Source: JBJXHC01 sp046160825
GTDB taxonomy: Bacteria > Bacteroidota > Ignavibacteria > UBA10030 > UBA6906
Direction: 5' to 3'
NCBI GenBank assembly: GCA_046160825.1
Contig: JBJXHC010000043.1
Span: 1-17,728, forward strand
Length of the DNA: 17,728 bases
Position 1 is the stretch's first letter. The number at the start of each line of letters is the position of its first letter. Below are positions 6,184-14,688 of this stretch, in pieces. The notes under the pieces were generated by a model. That model searched no databases. It was not told where the DNA came from and saw nothing but the letters and a program-made list of their open reading frames with translations. A program made the position numbers and the translations under genes.

Positions 6184-8022
6184 TTATTCAACCGTAACGC
6201 TCTTGGCAAGATTACGCGGTTGATCCACATTGGTACCGCGTGCCACGGCAATATAGTATGAAAGAAGTTGCAGCGGAATCACGTTCAGGATGGGGCCGAA
6301 GAACCCATACGTACGCGGTACACGCACAACAAATTCCGCCATACTCTCAATCTCATCATCATCTTCATTGGCGATGGCGATGATACGACCACGCCGTGCG
6401 CGGACTTCCTGCAAGTTGCTGATCACTTTATCATAAATTCCATCTTTGGGGACGATAAACACCACGGGCATGTTCTCGTCGATTAACGCAATCGGTCCGT
6501 GTTTCATTTCCGCCGCCGGGTACCCTTCGGCGTGAATGTAGGAGATTTCCTTCAACTTGAGAGCGCCTTCCAACGCCACAGGGAAATTCGCCCCGCGACC
6601 AAGGTAGAGAAAATTCCGTGCGTTCTTGAACTCCTCCGCGAGTTTCTTGAGATGTTCCGTGTGCTCAAGTATCGCTGCCACCTTCTCAGGCAGACTCGCC
6701 ATCTCCTTTGCAAGCACTTGTCCGTCGGCCTTGCTCATCCCCTTCGCACGTGCCAGCATCAGGGTGATCAACGCAAGGACAGTGAGTTGGGAAGTGAATG
6801 CCTTGGTTGAGGCAACACCAATCTCCGGACCCGCGTGGATAAAAATTCCGGCCTGTGATTCACGGGCAATCGTGCTGCCAACGACATTGACAATACCAAA
6901 GACAGCGGCTCCTCTTCTTTGTGCTTCGCGCATAGCAGCAAGTGTATCGGCGGTCTCGCCACTTTGACTGATCACAAACACCACATCATCTTCATTAATG
7001 ACCGGAGTGCGATAGCGGAACTCAGACGCATACTCCACTTCGGTGGGAATCCGGGCGATCACTTCCAGCATGTATTCGCCCACGAGACCCGCATGCCATG
7101 ATGTACCACATCCGACGATGATAATGCGGCGGGTCTTCAGAAGCTTGTCCATGTGATCCTGCAAGCCGCCCAACTTCACATTTCCATCATCAACAATCAA
7201 CCGTCCCCTCATCGCATTCCGGATCGTCTCCGGCTGCTCGGAGATTTCCTTCATCATAAAGTGGTCGAAACCGCCACGCTCAATCCGTGAAAGCTCCAGT
7301 GTCACTTCATGGACGATCTTATTGGTCTGAACGTCGTCAATCGTCATGGTCCGGAAACTGCTTGCGGTAAGAACGGCTACCTCTCCATCATCCAGATAAA
7401 TGACCTGGCGTGTATGGTCAACAATTGCAGCGGCATCGGATGTTACAAAATTTTCCCCGTCGCCCACACCGATGATGAGTGGGCTTCCTTTTCTTGCCGC
7501 AATGATCTTGTCGGGTTCATGGGTGGAAAGAACAACCAGTCCGTATGCACCTTCCACTTCGGCCAGCGCAAGACGCACCGCTGAAGCGAGGTCACCTGTC
7601 TTCGCGTACATTTCACCGATCAGGTGTGCGAGAACCTCAGTATCGGTGGCACTCTCGAAGACATGTCCGTCCCGCAAGAGCTTGGTCTTGATTGCCATGT
7701 AGTTCTCGATGATGCCATTGTGGATAATGGCAATCTCTTTCTTCGCATCCCAATGGGGATGGGCATTAACGTCGTTTGGCTCTCCGTGCGTGGCCCAACG
7801 CGTGTGGCCCATACCGAGGTTTGCATTCAAGCTCCCATTTGCGGAGCTCAACTGTTTCACCAGATCGGCGACCTTGCCTGCCTTCTTTTCGACAAAGAAT
7901 TGTCCATTCCGCACGAGGGCAATGCCGGCAGAGTCATATCCGCGATACTCGAGCCTGCGAAGACCTTCGAGAATGATGGGAACACAATTCTTAGGGCCGA
8001 TGTAGCCAACTATACCGCACAT
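6184..8022 (-). CDS. glmS: Glutamine--fructose-6-phosphate aminotransferase (isomerizing)
   Basis: 612 residues, full length for GlmS. It makes glucosamine-6-phosphate from fructose-6-phosphate and glutamine, the first step to UDP-GlcNAc for peptidoglycan and outer-membrane lipids. The N-terminal Ntn-type glutaminase domain starts MCGIVGYIG, with Cys2 as nucleophile after Met removal. Arg75 and His79 (HTRWATHG), Asn102-Gly103 (IIHNGIIEN) and Asp127 (ATDTEV) complete the glutamine site. Two SIS sugar-isomerase domains follow (GCGTSWHAG, ISQSGETADT, then LGRGANFPVALEGALKLKE). The C-terminus is the conserved DQPRNLAKSVTVE with the catalytic Lys and closing loop. An AAAGAG lies three bases before the ATG. 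It follows pgeF by 59 bp, too short for a glmS ribozyme. Confidence 0.98.
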   Translation of the reverse strand: MCGIVGYIGPKNCVPIILEGLRRLEYRGYDSAGIALVRNGQFFVEKKAGKVADLVKQLSSANGSLNANLGMGHTRWATHGEPNDVNAHPHWDAKKEIAIIHNGIIENYMAIKTKLLRDGHVFESATDTEVLAHLIGEMYAKTGDLASAVRLALAEVEGAYGLVVLSTHEPDKIIAARKGSPLIIGVGDGENFVTSDAAAIVDHTRQVIYLDDGEVAVLTASSFRTMTIDDVQTNKIVHEVTLELSRIERGGFDHFMMKEISEQPETIRNAMRGRLIVDDGNVKLGGLQDHMDKLLKTRRIIIVGCGTSWHAGLVGEYMLEVIARIPTEVEYASEFRYRTPVINEDDVVFVISQSGETADTLAAMREAQRRGAAVFGIVNVVGSTIARESQAGIFIHAGPEIGVASTKAFTSQLTVLALITLMLARAKGMSKADGQVLAKEMASLPEKVAAILEHTEHLKKLAEEFKNARNFLYLGRGANFPVALEGALKLKEISYIHAEGYPAAEMKHGPIALIDENMPVVFIVPKDGIYDKVISNLQEVRARRGRIIAIANEDDDEIESMAEFVVRVPRTYGFFGPILNVIPLQLLSYYIAVARGTNVDQPRNLAKSVTVE

Positions 8023-8081
8023 AATCTCTTTACTCTTGTGAACGAAGAATGGAATGAAGATACCGAAATGAGCTTAGAAAA

Positions 8082-8819
8082 TCAACGAATCAGCCGGATC
8101 ACTCCCATCATACGGCCCGAGCGTTCCTTGTCCCGTCTATAAGAATGAAAGAGATGCGATTCGGAGATTGTACAGTGCGGACTGACTTCGATATTGGTGA
8201 GAGGGACTCCGGAGAGCGAAAGAGCCGAAACGTTCGCAGCTTTAAGACTGAGCAGAACTGCACCTTCCTTCCGTACCACAAAATTATTGTCGAACCTTGA
8301 TGCAACTTCATCGCCCACCTGATAACAACACACATCGGCGCATGGGCCAATGAAGGCAATGAGATCAGCCGGTCGAGAACCAAACTCTGCTTGCATCGCT
8401 ACGATTGCTTGTGTAACGATTCCACCGGCGGTGCCGCGCCACCCGGCATGTACTCCCGCAATTGCGGCTTTCGCGGGATCAAGAATGAAGATCGGAACGC
8501 AATCGGCTGTTGATACACCAAGACAGATGTCCGGACTGGACGTGAGAAGTCCATCGCATTCGGGATAATTCCCGGCGGATTCAACTCGTCGGACAATCGC
8601 GCTATGGACCTGCATTGGAAGGGCGAGTTGATCCGGGGTTGAACCAATGGATGCGAGCAGTTCCTGCCTGCTCGCCCGCACATTCTCAGGAGCGTCCCCA
8701 ACATTGAATGATGTGTTCATACCGAAATGCGATCCATCGTTTCCTCCAACGCGCGTACTGAATGCAAAACGCACCAACCCGGTCCCGTCGAGAATTGAAG
8801 AGTGAAGTACACGATTCAT
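8082..8819 (-). CDS. pgeF: Peptidoglycan editing factor PgeF / YfiH-family (polyphenol oxidase, purine nucleoside phosphorylase fold)
   Basis: 245 residues, typical of the YfiH/DUF152 family. The zinc-site signature is complete: His72 in MQVHSA, Cys107 in STADCVPI and His124 in GVHAGWRG. The family blocks IGPCADVCCYQVG and the C-terminal FHSYRRDKERSGRMMG are also present. Members are described as multicopper-like laccases, as purine nucleoside phosphorylase/adenosine deaminase enzymes (FAMIN-like), and in E. coli as a factor that removes mis-incorporated L-Ser from UDP-MurNAc intermediates. It lies 22 bp after the histidine kinase stop and 59 bp before glmS. Placement beside glmS fits an envelope-precursor role but does not prove it. 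The start ATG at 8819 has only a weak SD. Confidence 0.93.
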   Translation of the reverse strand: MNRVLHSSILDGTGLVRFAFSTRVGGNDGSHFGMNTSFNVGDAPENVRASRQELLASIGSTPDQLALPMQVHSAIVRRVESAGNYPECDGLLTSSPDICLGVSTADCVPIFILDPAKAAIAGVHAGWRGTAGGIVTQAIVAMQAEFGSRPADLIAFIGPCADVCCYQVGDEVASRFDNNFVVRKEGAVLLSLKAANVSALSLSGVPLTNIEVSPHCTISESHLFHSYRRDKERSGRMMGVIRLIR

Positions 8820-8841
8820 TGGATCATCTTTGGTCGTTTCG

Positions 8842-11800
8842 TCAGATTGCTTTTGCGGGGAGCGTAATTGTCACCGTAGTACCTTCACCCGTACTTTCTA
8901 TCGAGATGGTGCCACCCAGATCATCAATTGTCTTCTTCACGATCGCAAGCCCGAGTCCCATGCCGTCGGTTTTCGTGGAGAAATTCGGTTGAAAGAGCTT
9001 CCCCTTCATCTCTTCGGGAATTCCAGGGCCAACATCCTTGATTTGAATATGCACACCATGCATTTGGCTTCGGGCGCTGATAGTCACCCGGCCCGAGTTG
9101 TTCATTGCCTGTATACTGTTCCGGATGATATTGATGAATGCGCGACGAAGTTCTTCCCTGTCAACCACAATCGGGGGAAGCGGATCTTCAATCTGTATGT
9201 CGAAGACAACGCTGGAGTCCTGTTCAAACAAATGCACTGATTCAAGAATCACTCCCCGGAGATCGCATTCTTCAAGTCTCGGCTGGGGCATACGCGCAAA
9301 ATGTGAGAATTCGGAGGCGATTCTGCTCAATGCATCAATCTGTTCGATAATCGTCTTGCTGACCTCATCAAAGACCTGACTGAAGTTTGGCACGTCATCC
9401 CGGTACGTCTGACGTAAATGTTGCAGGGAGAGCTTCATCGGCGTAAGCGGGTTCTTGATTTCATGCGCTACCTGCCTTGCCATTTCCTTCCATGCCATTT
9501 CACGTTCAGCCCGCACCAGTTCCTCTCTGCTGCGCTTCAGATCTTGTGTCATCTTCTCAAACGACGTCATCAGTTCGCCAATCTCTCCATCCACATTCGG
9601 GAGACGGACATCAACATCAAGGTCGCCTTGTGACACTCTTCTTGTAGCTTCGGTCAGCCGGTGGATCGGCCGCGCGATACGGTTGGCGAATGCTGTCGCC
9701 ACGATGATCATGATAAACAACACCACGGCATAGGCGCCGAACAATACCGCATTCCGCTGCGACACTTCCTGTTCGATCTGTTCTTGTTGATAGAGTGTCG
9801 GTACGGAGACCACACCGAGTATCGCGTTGTTTTCATCGAGCATGGGAGCGAACCCCACCGCGTACTGGTATCCGCCGATCCGTTCTGTTTCGAGATGGAA
9901 CCTGCGCCCACCCGCGTAGACTTGAACGAACGCATTCCCGCTGATGCGCCTGTCGAGAATCCCGGCTTCGTAGAGTTCCGGTCTGCTGCTCACCGTCAGC
10001 GTGCTTCCAAGATAAATATTAAAATCGATCCCGAGGTCATTGGCAAGCTGTTCTGTGAATGCAGGCGATAGGCGCGCCGCTATCTCTGGTGACGATGTTC
10101 CCACACGTTGAATAATGTTCGCCGCCACTGCTCCTGTTTCCTGTTGCAATCTCCGACTCGTGGATTCAATCAGCCTCTCCCGCGCAATTGTGCGTCCGGA
10201 AATTGCCAGCACGATGAGCGGCACAACGGAAGTGAACAGCAATGCACCAAGCAATCTGTCTCTAAAACTGGCAACGTACGGGACACCATGCCACCATCGT
10301 AACATGAGGAAGCCCAGCAAGGCGATCACTGCAACAATAGAATAGTAGACGGTGACCTTGACGATATTGAACAGGTGCCATGGGAGACCAAGTTTTTCGA
10401 TACTCAATACGAGGATACCTCCCTCACTTGCGCTACGACGGACGGCGTATGACTCGAACTCCACTTCATTCACCGTTTCGTTGAACCAGAATGAAGCGCG
10501 TGAGGAATCATCCAGAACACCCCGCACCTCCTGGGGCAACTCATATCCGATCGGAAACTCAGGATTTGTTGTGGCAAACAACACTCCTTGTCGGAATTCC
10601 GAGATGGTCACCCGGCGATGAAACGATTCGATATCCTCCCGCGCTATGCTGCGAAGGACAGCCGGACTCTCTCCGCGAAAGAGCGACTGTTGCTCGGCGG
10701 CAATTGCGACAACACCCCACCCAAACAACCCTCCATCCGCTGACATGATGGGGACTGAACCGACATACACCTTCACGGCATTGATTCCCAATCCGATTTC
10801 GCGAACCTGAATCGACTTTGTCAATGGAAGCTCGTTGAGAATGCCGACTTGGGCATCAAAAAAGCTCTGACTTCCCAGTGTGAACTGGCTGAGAAGCTTT
10901 CGTTTGGCATCGACCATAAGGAATCGACAATTGTATCCTTCCCTGCTCACAGCACTGCGCGCCCAATGTGTGAAAGCGAGTTTCTGTACTTCCTCCTCTC
11001 TTTCGCTTGTCAGTATATCCACCGTTTCATCCGATAAAAAACCAGCGAGCGCCTCTTCAACGACGAAGGCAAGCCAGCCATCGACCGGGCGGAGTGCTTC
11101 AGCGGCGAAGGCTTCAAGTCGCCCCCCATCCTTTTCACGCACCTTTGCATCAAGAAGCGGATAGAGGAACACCGCTGAGAGGCCGAGAACGACAAGAAAA
11201 CTACCCGGTGTTACAAGTCTTTTCGCACCAACGACACGCCTGTGAAGGAAGTATGTACACAGGAGGATGAGCGTCGCAAAGAGAATACGATACGGTGTGC
11301 TCATCAGCGGGTTTGGTTGAAGCTCGCCAAAGAGTACTGCAGCAACAGCGAACAAAGCCCCCACTCCAACCCATGGCACTTGAAGAGACCACCTGGCATT
11401 CCGTGAGGGGGACAAAAGCGTGAGTATGAACGACGTCAAGCCAACCGTCACCACGATCAAACAGAAACTTATGAGGAACAGATTGAAGATCATCAACCCC
11501 AGAGGAAACGTGGGAACAATAACTCCCGGATCAGCAAAGTTGAGCGTGGAATCGAACACCGCGCTCCTCAGCGACGCACCGTAACCGCGCAGCAGGAGGA
11601 AAATAAGTATCGTCGCAGCAACTGCACACGTTGCACGGACAAGGGGATTGCGAACGTATCCCGGCAGGGATCTCTTGCCGAGTTGGGAGAGAACATGTGT
11701 CAGAATCAGTGAGACATTGAGCAAGAGCGCGAGCACAGTCAGCGTCATTTCGCCGATGGACTTGGCCAGGCCACCGCCAAACTTCGAGGCAAAGTGTGCG

Positions 11801-12768
11801 GGATCAAAGACATTGATTGCTATCAGTGATCCGGGAAAGTCGAGCCACAGAAGGACGTACCGTACAAGCCAGATCAACAGAGTGATCCCAATGGACCGGA
11901 GAACCGCTGAGCTGATGTTGTTGATTCGATAGCCGATCCAGATTCCCATAACTGCAACAAGGAGAGCCTCAAGCAGCACATTCACCGTCTTGAAAGGTTG
12001 ACGGGTGTTCTCCAGATATGACGTACGCGAGGGACGCATGACACTGACAACACCCACCTCCGTGCTATCGATGCCATAGAGCCGGGCTGAGACATATCGT
12101 CCATCCTTTCGCAGCGGCGCATCCCTGACGAAATTGAACTCCACAGGAACACCAAACTCCTCGCTCAGCCGCAAAGACAATCCCTCACGATTGATAAATT
12201 TGTTGTTGAGTGGGTAGTTTACTTCGATGGCCTGACGACCTATGACAACGCCGACGATCCTGCCATCCTGCCGAACCGGTGTGGTAACAAACAAGTGTGA
12301 ATAGATGGGGCCGGAGTTCACATACGAAGTGAGCTGACCATCAAGGGCGATCTGAACTTCGCGCTCGGTGGATGGCCCGCTTCTTCCTTCCCATACCACA
12401 AGTGTACCACGACGGTCAAAGACTTCGATACCGACATCGTACTCACGACTGATATTGGATACGTACGAAGCAAGAGCGGAGCGATCCGAAAGATTCCCAT
12501 TCAAAAAGGAAACCACTTCAGCACGTTGCGCAACTTCTGTCGTATGACGGCGGGTTGTCCGTTGTGCGGAGACAAACCCATACTCTGCCCGCGTGATATA
12601 TCGCTGCGCGACATCCTCGACGATGGTCTCCCAGTGTGTTTCGACGTGACGGATGACAAGGTATTCGACAACGTGGGAGAGACCGAGGAGGAGAACAACA
12701 AAAAAGACGAGCCCGAAGAGTCGAGATCGTCTGAACACTTCACCGAACACCTTTGCGCCGGCGATCAT
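8842..12768 (-). CDS. Large multi-membrane-span sensor histidine kinase (NtrY-like C-terminus, HAMP)
   Basis: 1308 residues from the ATG at 12768. I prefer this over the ATG at 12846, because the 26 extra codons lie inside the preceding gene. Layout: TM1 (about 17-38); a first periplasmic sensor region (about 39-257, PAS/dCache-like strands such as EVFDRRGTLVVW); a block of about eight TM helices (about 261-540); a second extracytoplasmic stretch (about 541-796); two TMs (about 802-858); a third sensor loop (about 859-1004); a last TM (about 1007-1029); HAMP (about 1030-1082); and the kinase. The kinase has His1102 in AHEIKNPLTPMKLSL, an N-box FINIIRNSIQAM, G1 KDVGPGIPEE, F-box LFQPNFSTK and G2 TDGMGLGLAI, all intact. 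The HEIKNPLTP H-box with HAMP resembles NtrY/PorY-like kinases. No response regulator is encoded in the window. It starts 7 bp after the DUF4783 gene stop and ends 22 bp before pgeF, so an operon is likely. The ligand is unknown. Confidence 0.93.
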   Translation of the reverse strand: MIAGAKVFGEVFRRSRLFGLVFFVVLLLGLSHVVEYLVIRHVETHWETIVEDVAQRYITRAEYGFVSAQRTTRRHTTEVAQRAEVVSFLNGNLSDRSALASYVSNISREYDVGIEVFDRRGTLVVWEGRSGPSTEREVQIALDGQLTSYVNSGPIYSHLFVTTPVRQDGRIVGVVIGRQAIEVNYPLNNKFINREGLSLRLSEEFGVPVEFNFVRDAPLRKDGRYVSARLYGIDSTEVGVVSVMRPSRTSYLENTRQPFKTVNVLLEALLVAVMGIWIGYRINNISSAVLRSIGITLLIWLVRYVLLWLDFPGSLIAINVFDPAHFASKFGGGLAKSIGEMTLTVLALLLNVSLILTHVLSQLGKRSLPGYVRNPLVRATCAVAATILIFLLLRGYGASLRSAVFDSTLNFADPGVIVPTFPLGLMIFNLFLISFCLIVVTVGLTSFILTLLSPSRNARWSLQVPWVGVGALFAVAAVLFGELQPNPLMSTPYRILFATLILLCTYFLHRRVVGAKRLVTPGSFLVVLGLSAVFLYPLLDAKVREKDGGRLEAFAAEALRPVDGWLAFVVEEALAGFLSDETVDILTSEREEEVQKLAFTHWARSAVSREGYNCRFLMVDAKRKLLSQFTLGSQSFFDAQVGILNELPLTKSIQVREIGLGINAVKVYVGSVPIMSADGGLFGWGVVAIAAEQQSLFRGESPAVLRSIAREDIESFHRRVTISEFRQGVLFATTNPEFPIGYELPQEVRGVLDDSSRASFWFNETVNEVEFESYAVRRSASEGGILVLSIEKLGLPWHLFNIVKVTVYYSIVAVIALLGFLMLRWWHGVPYVASFRDRLLGALLFTSVVPLIVLAISGRTIARERLIESTSRRLQQETGAVAANIIQRVGTSSPEIAARLSPAFTEQLANDLGIDFNIYLGSTLTVSSRPELYEAGILDRRISGNAFVQVYAGGRRFHLETERIGGYQYAVGFAPMLDENNAILGVVSVPTLYQQEQIEQEVSQRNAVLFGAYAVVLFIMIIVATAFANRIARPIHRLTEATRRVSQGDLDVDVRLPNVDGEIGELMTSFEKMTQDLKRSREELVRAEREMAWKEMARQVAHEIKNPLTPMKLSLQHLRQTYRDDVPNFSQVFDEVSKTIIEQIDALSRIASEFSHFARMPQPRLEECDLRGVILESVHLFEQDSSVVFDIQIEDPLPPIVVDREELRRAFINIIRNSIQAMNNSGRVTISARSQMHGVHIQIKDVGPGIPEEMKGKLFQPNFSTKTDGMGLGLAIVKKTIDDLGGTISIESTGEGTTVTITLPAKAI

Positions 12769-12775
12769 GATTCCA

Positions 12776-13396
12776 TCAATAAATATTGATCTGGGTAATG
12801 ACCCAACGATCTCCTGCTCGTGATAACGAAACGTATACCTGGGCAAGCTCGCGGCTTCCCTTGGTGTTCACTGCCATTGTCCCTGTGGCATACGGGTTTG
12901 AAGACGATTCGCCGTATGTGGTGAACTCAATATGAGCGACTTTGCGCGACCCGATGTACTTCTCCAGAACATAGTATGCCTGGTTGCCGCTGAACGTTCC
13001 GCTCTCACCACCACTAAGGTTCAACTGTACCTGGGAACCAAATGACTGACTGAATAGTCCGAGGTTGCCTGTCGCCAATCCCTCCCTCACACGATCAAAT
13101 AGCGAGCGCGCTTTATCTTGTTTCGCCGGTTGTTCCGGCGTATAGGGTTGGCCTGACGGAATTTCCTGGAGTTGGTGACCGGCTCCGGAATCCGTTGTAT
13201 GGAATTGAGATTGACGAAGAGAATTAGGTGCAAGAATTCTTGAGCGCCGTTGCACAAGATCCGTTCTCGGGTCGCGCTTTCGGCGATCGGGGCTCTCTTG
13301 TGCCGGACTTGTGAACGTACCGGCGACAAGGAGAAACGTCAAACATAGAGCAAGGGGCATTACACGCATTCTCATTCTCATGGCAAAGTACATCAT
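12776..13396 (-). CDS. DUF4783-type secreted protein (NTF2-like fold)
   Basis: 206 residues. The N-terminus is a Met-rich start followed by a signal peptide (MPLALCLTFLLVAG, likely cleavage near SPAQ). A low-complexity, charged and Gln/Pro-rich linker follows (about 34-92). The C-terminal part (about 94-206) matches the DUF4783 pattern of Bacteroidetes: a helix with RVREGLATGNLGLFSQSF, then NLSGGESGTFSGNQAYYVLEKYI and a beta-sheet ending RWVITQINIY, as in NTF2-like/lumazine-binding proteins. Probably periplasmic or surface-exposed, with no known reaction. ATGs at 13396, 13393, 13381, 13375, 13369 and 13360 are all in frame with no SD to choose between them; I keep the longest. The sensor kinase starts 7 bp downstream, so the two may be translated together, and the protein could be an accessory of that sensor (inference). 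Confidence 0.75.
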   Translation of the reverse strand: MMYFAMRMRMRVMPLALCLTFLLVAGTFTSPAQESPDRRKRDPRTDLVQRRSRILAPNSLRQSQFHTTDSGAGHQLQEIPSGQPYTPEQPAKQDKARSLFDRVREGLATGNLGLFSQSFGSQVQLNLSGGESGTFSGNQAYYVLEKYIGSRKVAHIEFTTYGESSSNPYATGTMAVNTKGSRELAQVYVSLSRAGDRWVITQINIY

Positions 13397-13702
13397 ACAC
13401 TATCAAAAGTCAATGAAAGGCAATGGAGCCAGGCACCCCGTATCCGGCCACCATCAAGTCCGGACTTGCAGTGCCTGTGCTCCATCGCTTTGAATAGCCC
13501 ACGGTCTGTTCCACGAGACCGGGGGAGGAACCTAACTTCCAGCAATTCCAAGAAGGGTTTGAGTTTCAACCACCAATGGAGTCGGGCGCCACGCATGCAG
13601 CCACCATCAAGTCTGCAATTGTAGCACCCGTTTCTCCACTGTGGTTCTCCTTGCTCACCTCAGCACACTTCCTCTCCAGCATCAGAGCAAGGTTACCGCA
13701 AA
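13397..13702. other. 306-bp spacer holding two diverged palindromic elements and smaller hairpins
   Basis: No convincing gene. Two 65-bp copies, 13421-13485 and 13574-13638, align without gaps for 57 positions with 43 identities. Each folds back on itself: in the first, ATGGAG and AGGCAC (13423-13428, 13431-13436) pair with GTGCCT and CTCCAT (13471-13476, 13480-13485). In the second, TGGAG and CGGGCGC pair with GCACCCG and CTCCA, with one mismatch. Two stem pairs change from A-T to G-C on both sides. The first copy also has the 12-bp palindrome AAGTCCGGACTT at 13456-13467. Between them, 13502-13507 and 13516-13521 (CGGTCT/AGACCG) form a hairpin extended by CCC/GGG around a bulge. Near the FN3 gene stop, CCTTGCTC and GAGCAAGG are inverted around about 31 bases. 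Confidence 0.6.
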
Positions 13703-14506
13703 CTACAGCCTCTGTCGCTCTTCGTGTTGCTGCTGCCGCACTCCGTCAGTCGGCACGGGACGTTTCAGCATCGGGTTCGACCGTTGAAGCTGGTACGCCC
13801 AATCAAGCACAACGCGACTCGGGGATATTCCTGTGACTCTGAACTTCGCGTAGTGATCGTCCCAAGTCCACACAACATAAGTGTGACCGACGTGAATCTG
13901 TACATCATGCGTGGGGGACCATCCGGCCGCCGGAGCGACCTTGATATCCAATAAAGATCCTGTCGGGCCCATATCTTGAATGTCCGTGTCGGTGCGGACA
14001 TTCATATAAAACACACCGTTGAAATGTTCGAAGTACATGTCGGCGTACTGGTCGTTGTACGGAGTAACTGCGTAGTCGGAGAAGTCATAACCGGAGAAGC
14101 TCACGGACTGCCTGTAATCGTTCAGCACCACATCATATCCTTCGGGTCTGGGGACATCATAGACAACATCCCTGCTCAGGTCGCTTTCGTTGCCGTCAAA
14201 GTCGAAGGCCGTGATGGCATAATAGTACATCTCGCCGTTCCTCGCTCCGTTGTCCACAAAATATTCCCTGGTACTCGAGCCGATAAGTTCATACCTGCCA
14301 TCGTACGACGAACTCACAAAAACATTGTAGCCCGCCACATCGCTTTCCCGGTTTGCATTCCAGAACAACTCGATGAAGTTATCTCCAGTTTCGGTCCAGA
14401 CGTTTGAGGGTGGCGCAGGCGGAGCGTAATCGGGAGAATGGAGGGCTTCGTCGCATCCGAAGAAGGTCGCCAGACTTAACAACACTATCACGCTGAATCG
14501 TTGCAT
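13703..14506 (-). CDS. Fibronectin type III domain lipoprotein
   Basis: 267 residues. The N-terminus MQRFSVIVLLSLATFFGC gives a lipoprotein-like signal with Cys18, followed by an acidic DEALHSPDYAPPAPP linker. Residues about 31-115 are an FN3 domain: PPSNVWTETGDNFIELFWN, SDVAGYNVFVSSS, and MYYYAITAFDFDGNES, with the expected Trp, Tyr and Leu core positions. Residues about 116-250 form a beta-rich region rich in Tyr and Asp (YDFSDYAVTPYNDQYADMYFE) that I do not recognise. The tail is polar and Gln-rich. Probably anchored in the outer membrane or periplasm, in a binding or structural role. A GAGG lies seven bases before the ATG. pyrC ends 182 bp upstream on the same strand with no clear terminator, so read-through from the pyr operon is possible; 14507-14688 shows no gene. 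Confidence 0.8.
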   Translation of the reverse strand: MQRFSVIVLLSLATFFGCDEALHSPDYAPPAPPSNVWTETGDNFIELFWNANRESDVAGYNVFVSSSYDGRYELIGSSTREYFVDNGARNGEMYYYAITAFDFDGNESDLSRDVVYDVPRPEGYDVVLNDYRQSVSFSGYDFSDYAVTPYNDQYADMYFEHFNGVFYMNVRTDTDIQDMGPTGSLLDIKVAPAAGWSPTHDVQIHVGHTYVVWTWDDHYAKFRVTGISPSRVVLDWAYQLQRSNPMLKRPVPTDGVRQQQHEERQRL

Positions 14507-14688
14507 ACACTCGCCTCAAAGTGGAACGTCTCGTTCACCTTTCGGATAACAATTCAAACCGGGTGCCAGCAATTCGTTGAGGCAAAGGATCAAAGAAATG
14601 AATGTGTTCGGAGGATATACGTTTGATTTCCGGAGGCAATGCTGTAGCAGATGCTGTTCACTCGTCCACTAAATAAGACGGCAACAGG

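Noticed and set aside
8023..8081. glmS ribozyme upstream of glmS
   Set aside because: Only 59 bp separate pgeF and glmS, less than the ribozyme needs, and no matching core is visible.
12769..12846. 26-codon N-terminal extension of the sensor kinase
   Set aside because: Lies within the 3' end of the DUF4783 gene and would place non-membrane residues before TM1; the ATG at 12768 leaves a clean 7-bp gap.
13393..13596. Minus-strand open frame of 67 codons in the spacer
   Set aside because: It reads through a palindromic element and hairpins, has no SD and no protein-like pattern; the nucleotide structure explains the region better.
13421..13638. Integron attC-like sites
   Set aside because: The palindromic copies lack the GTTRRRY/RYYYAAC core pair and there is no integrase or cassette array.
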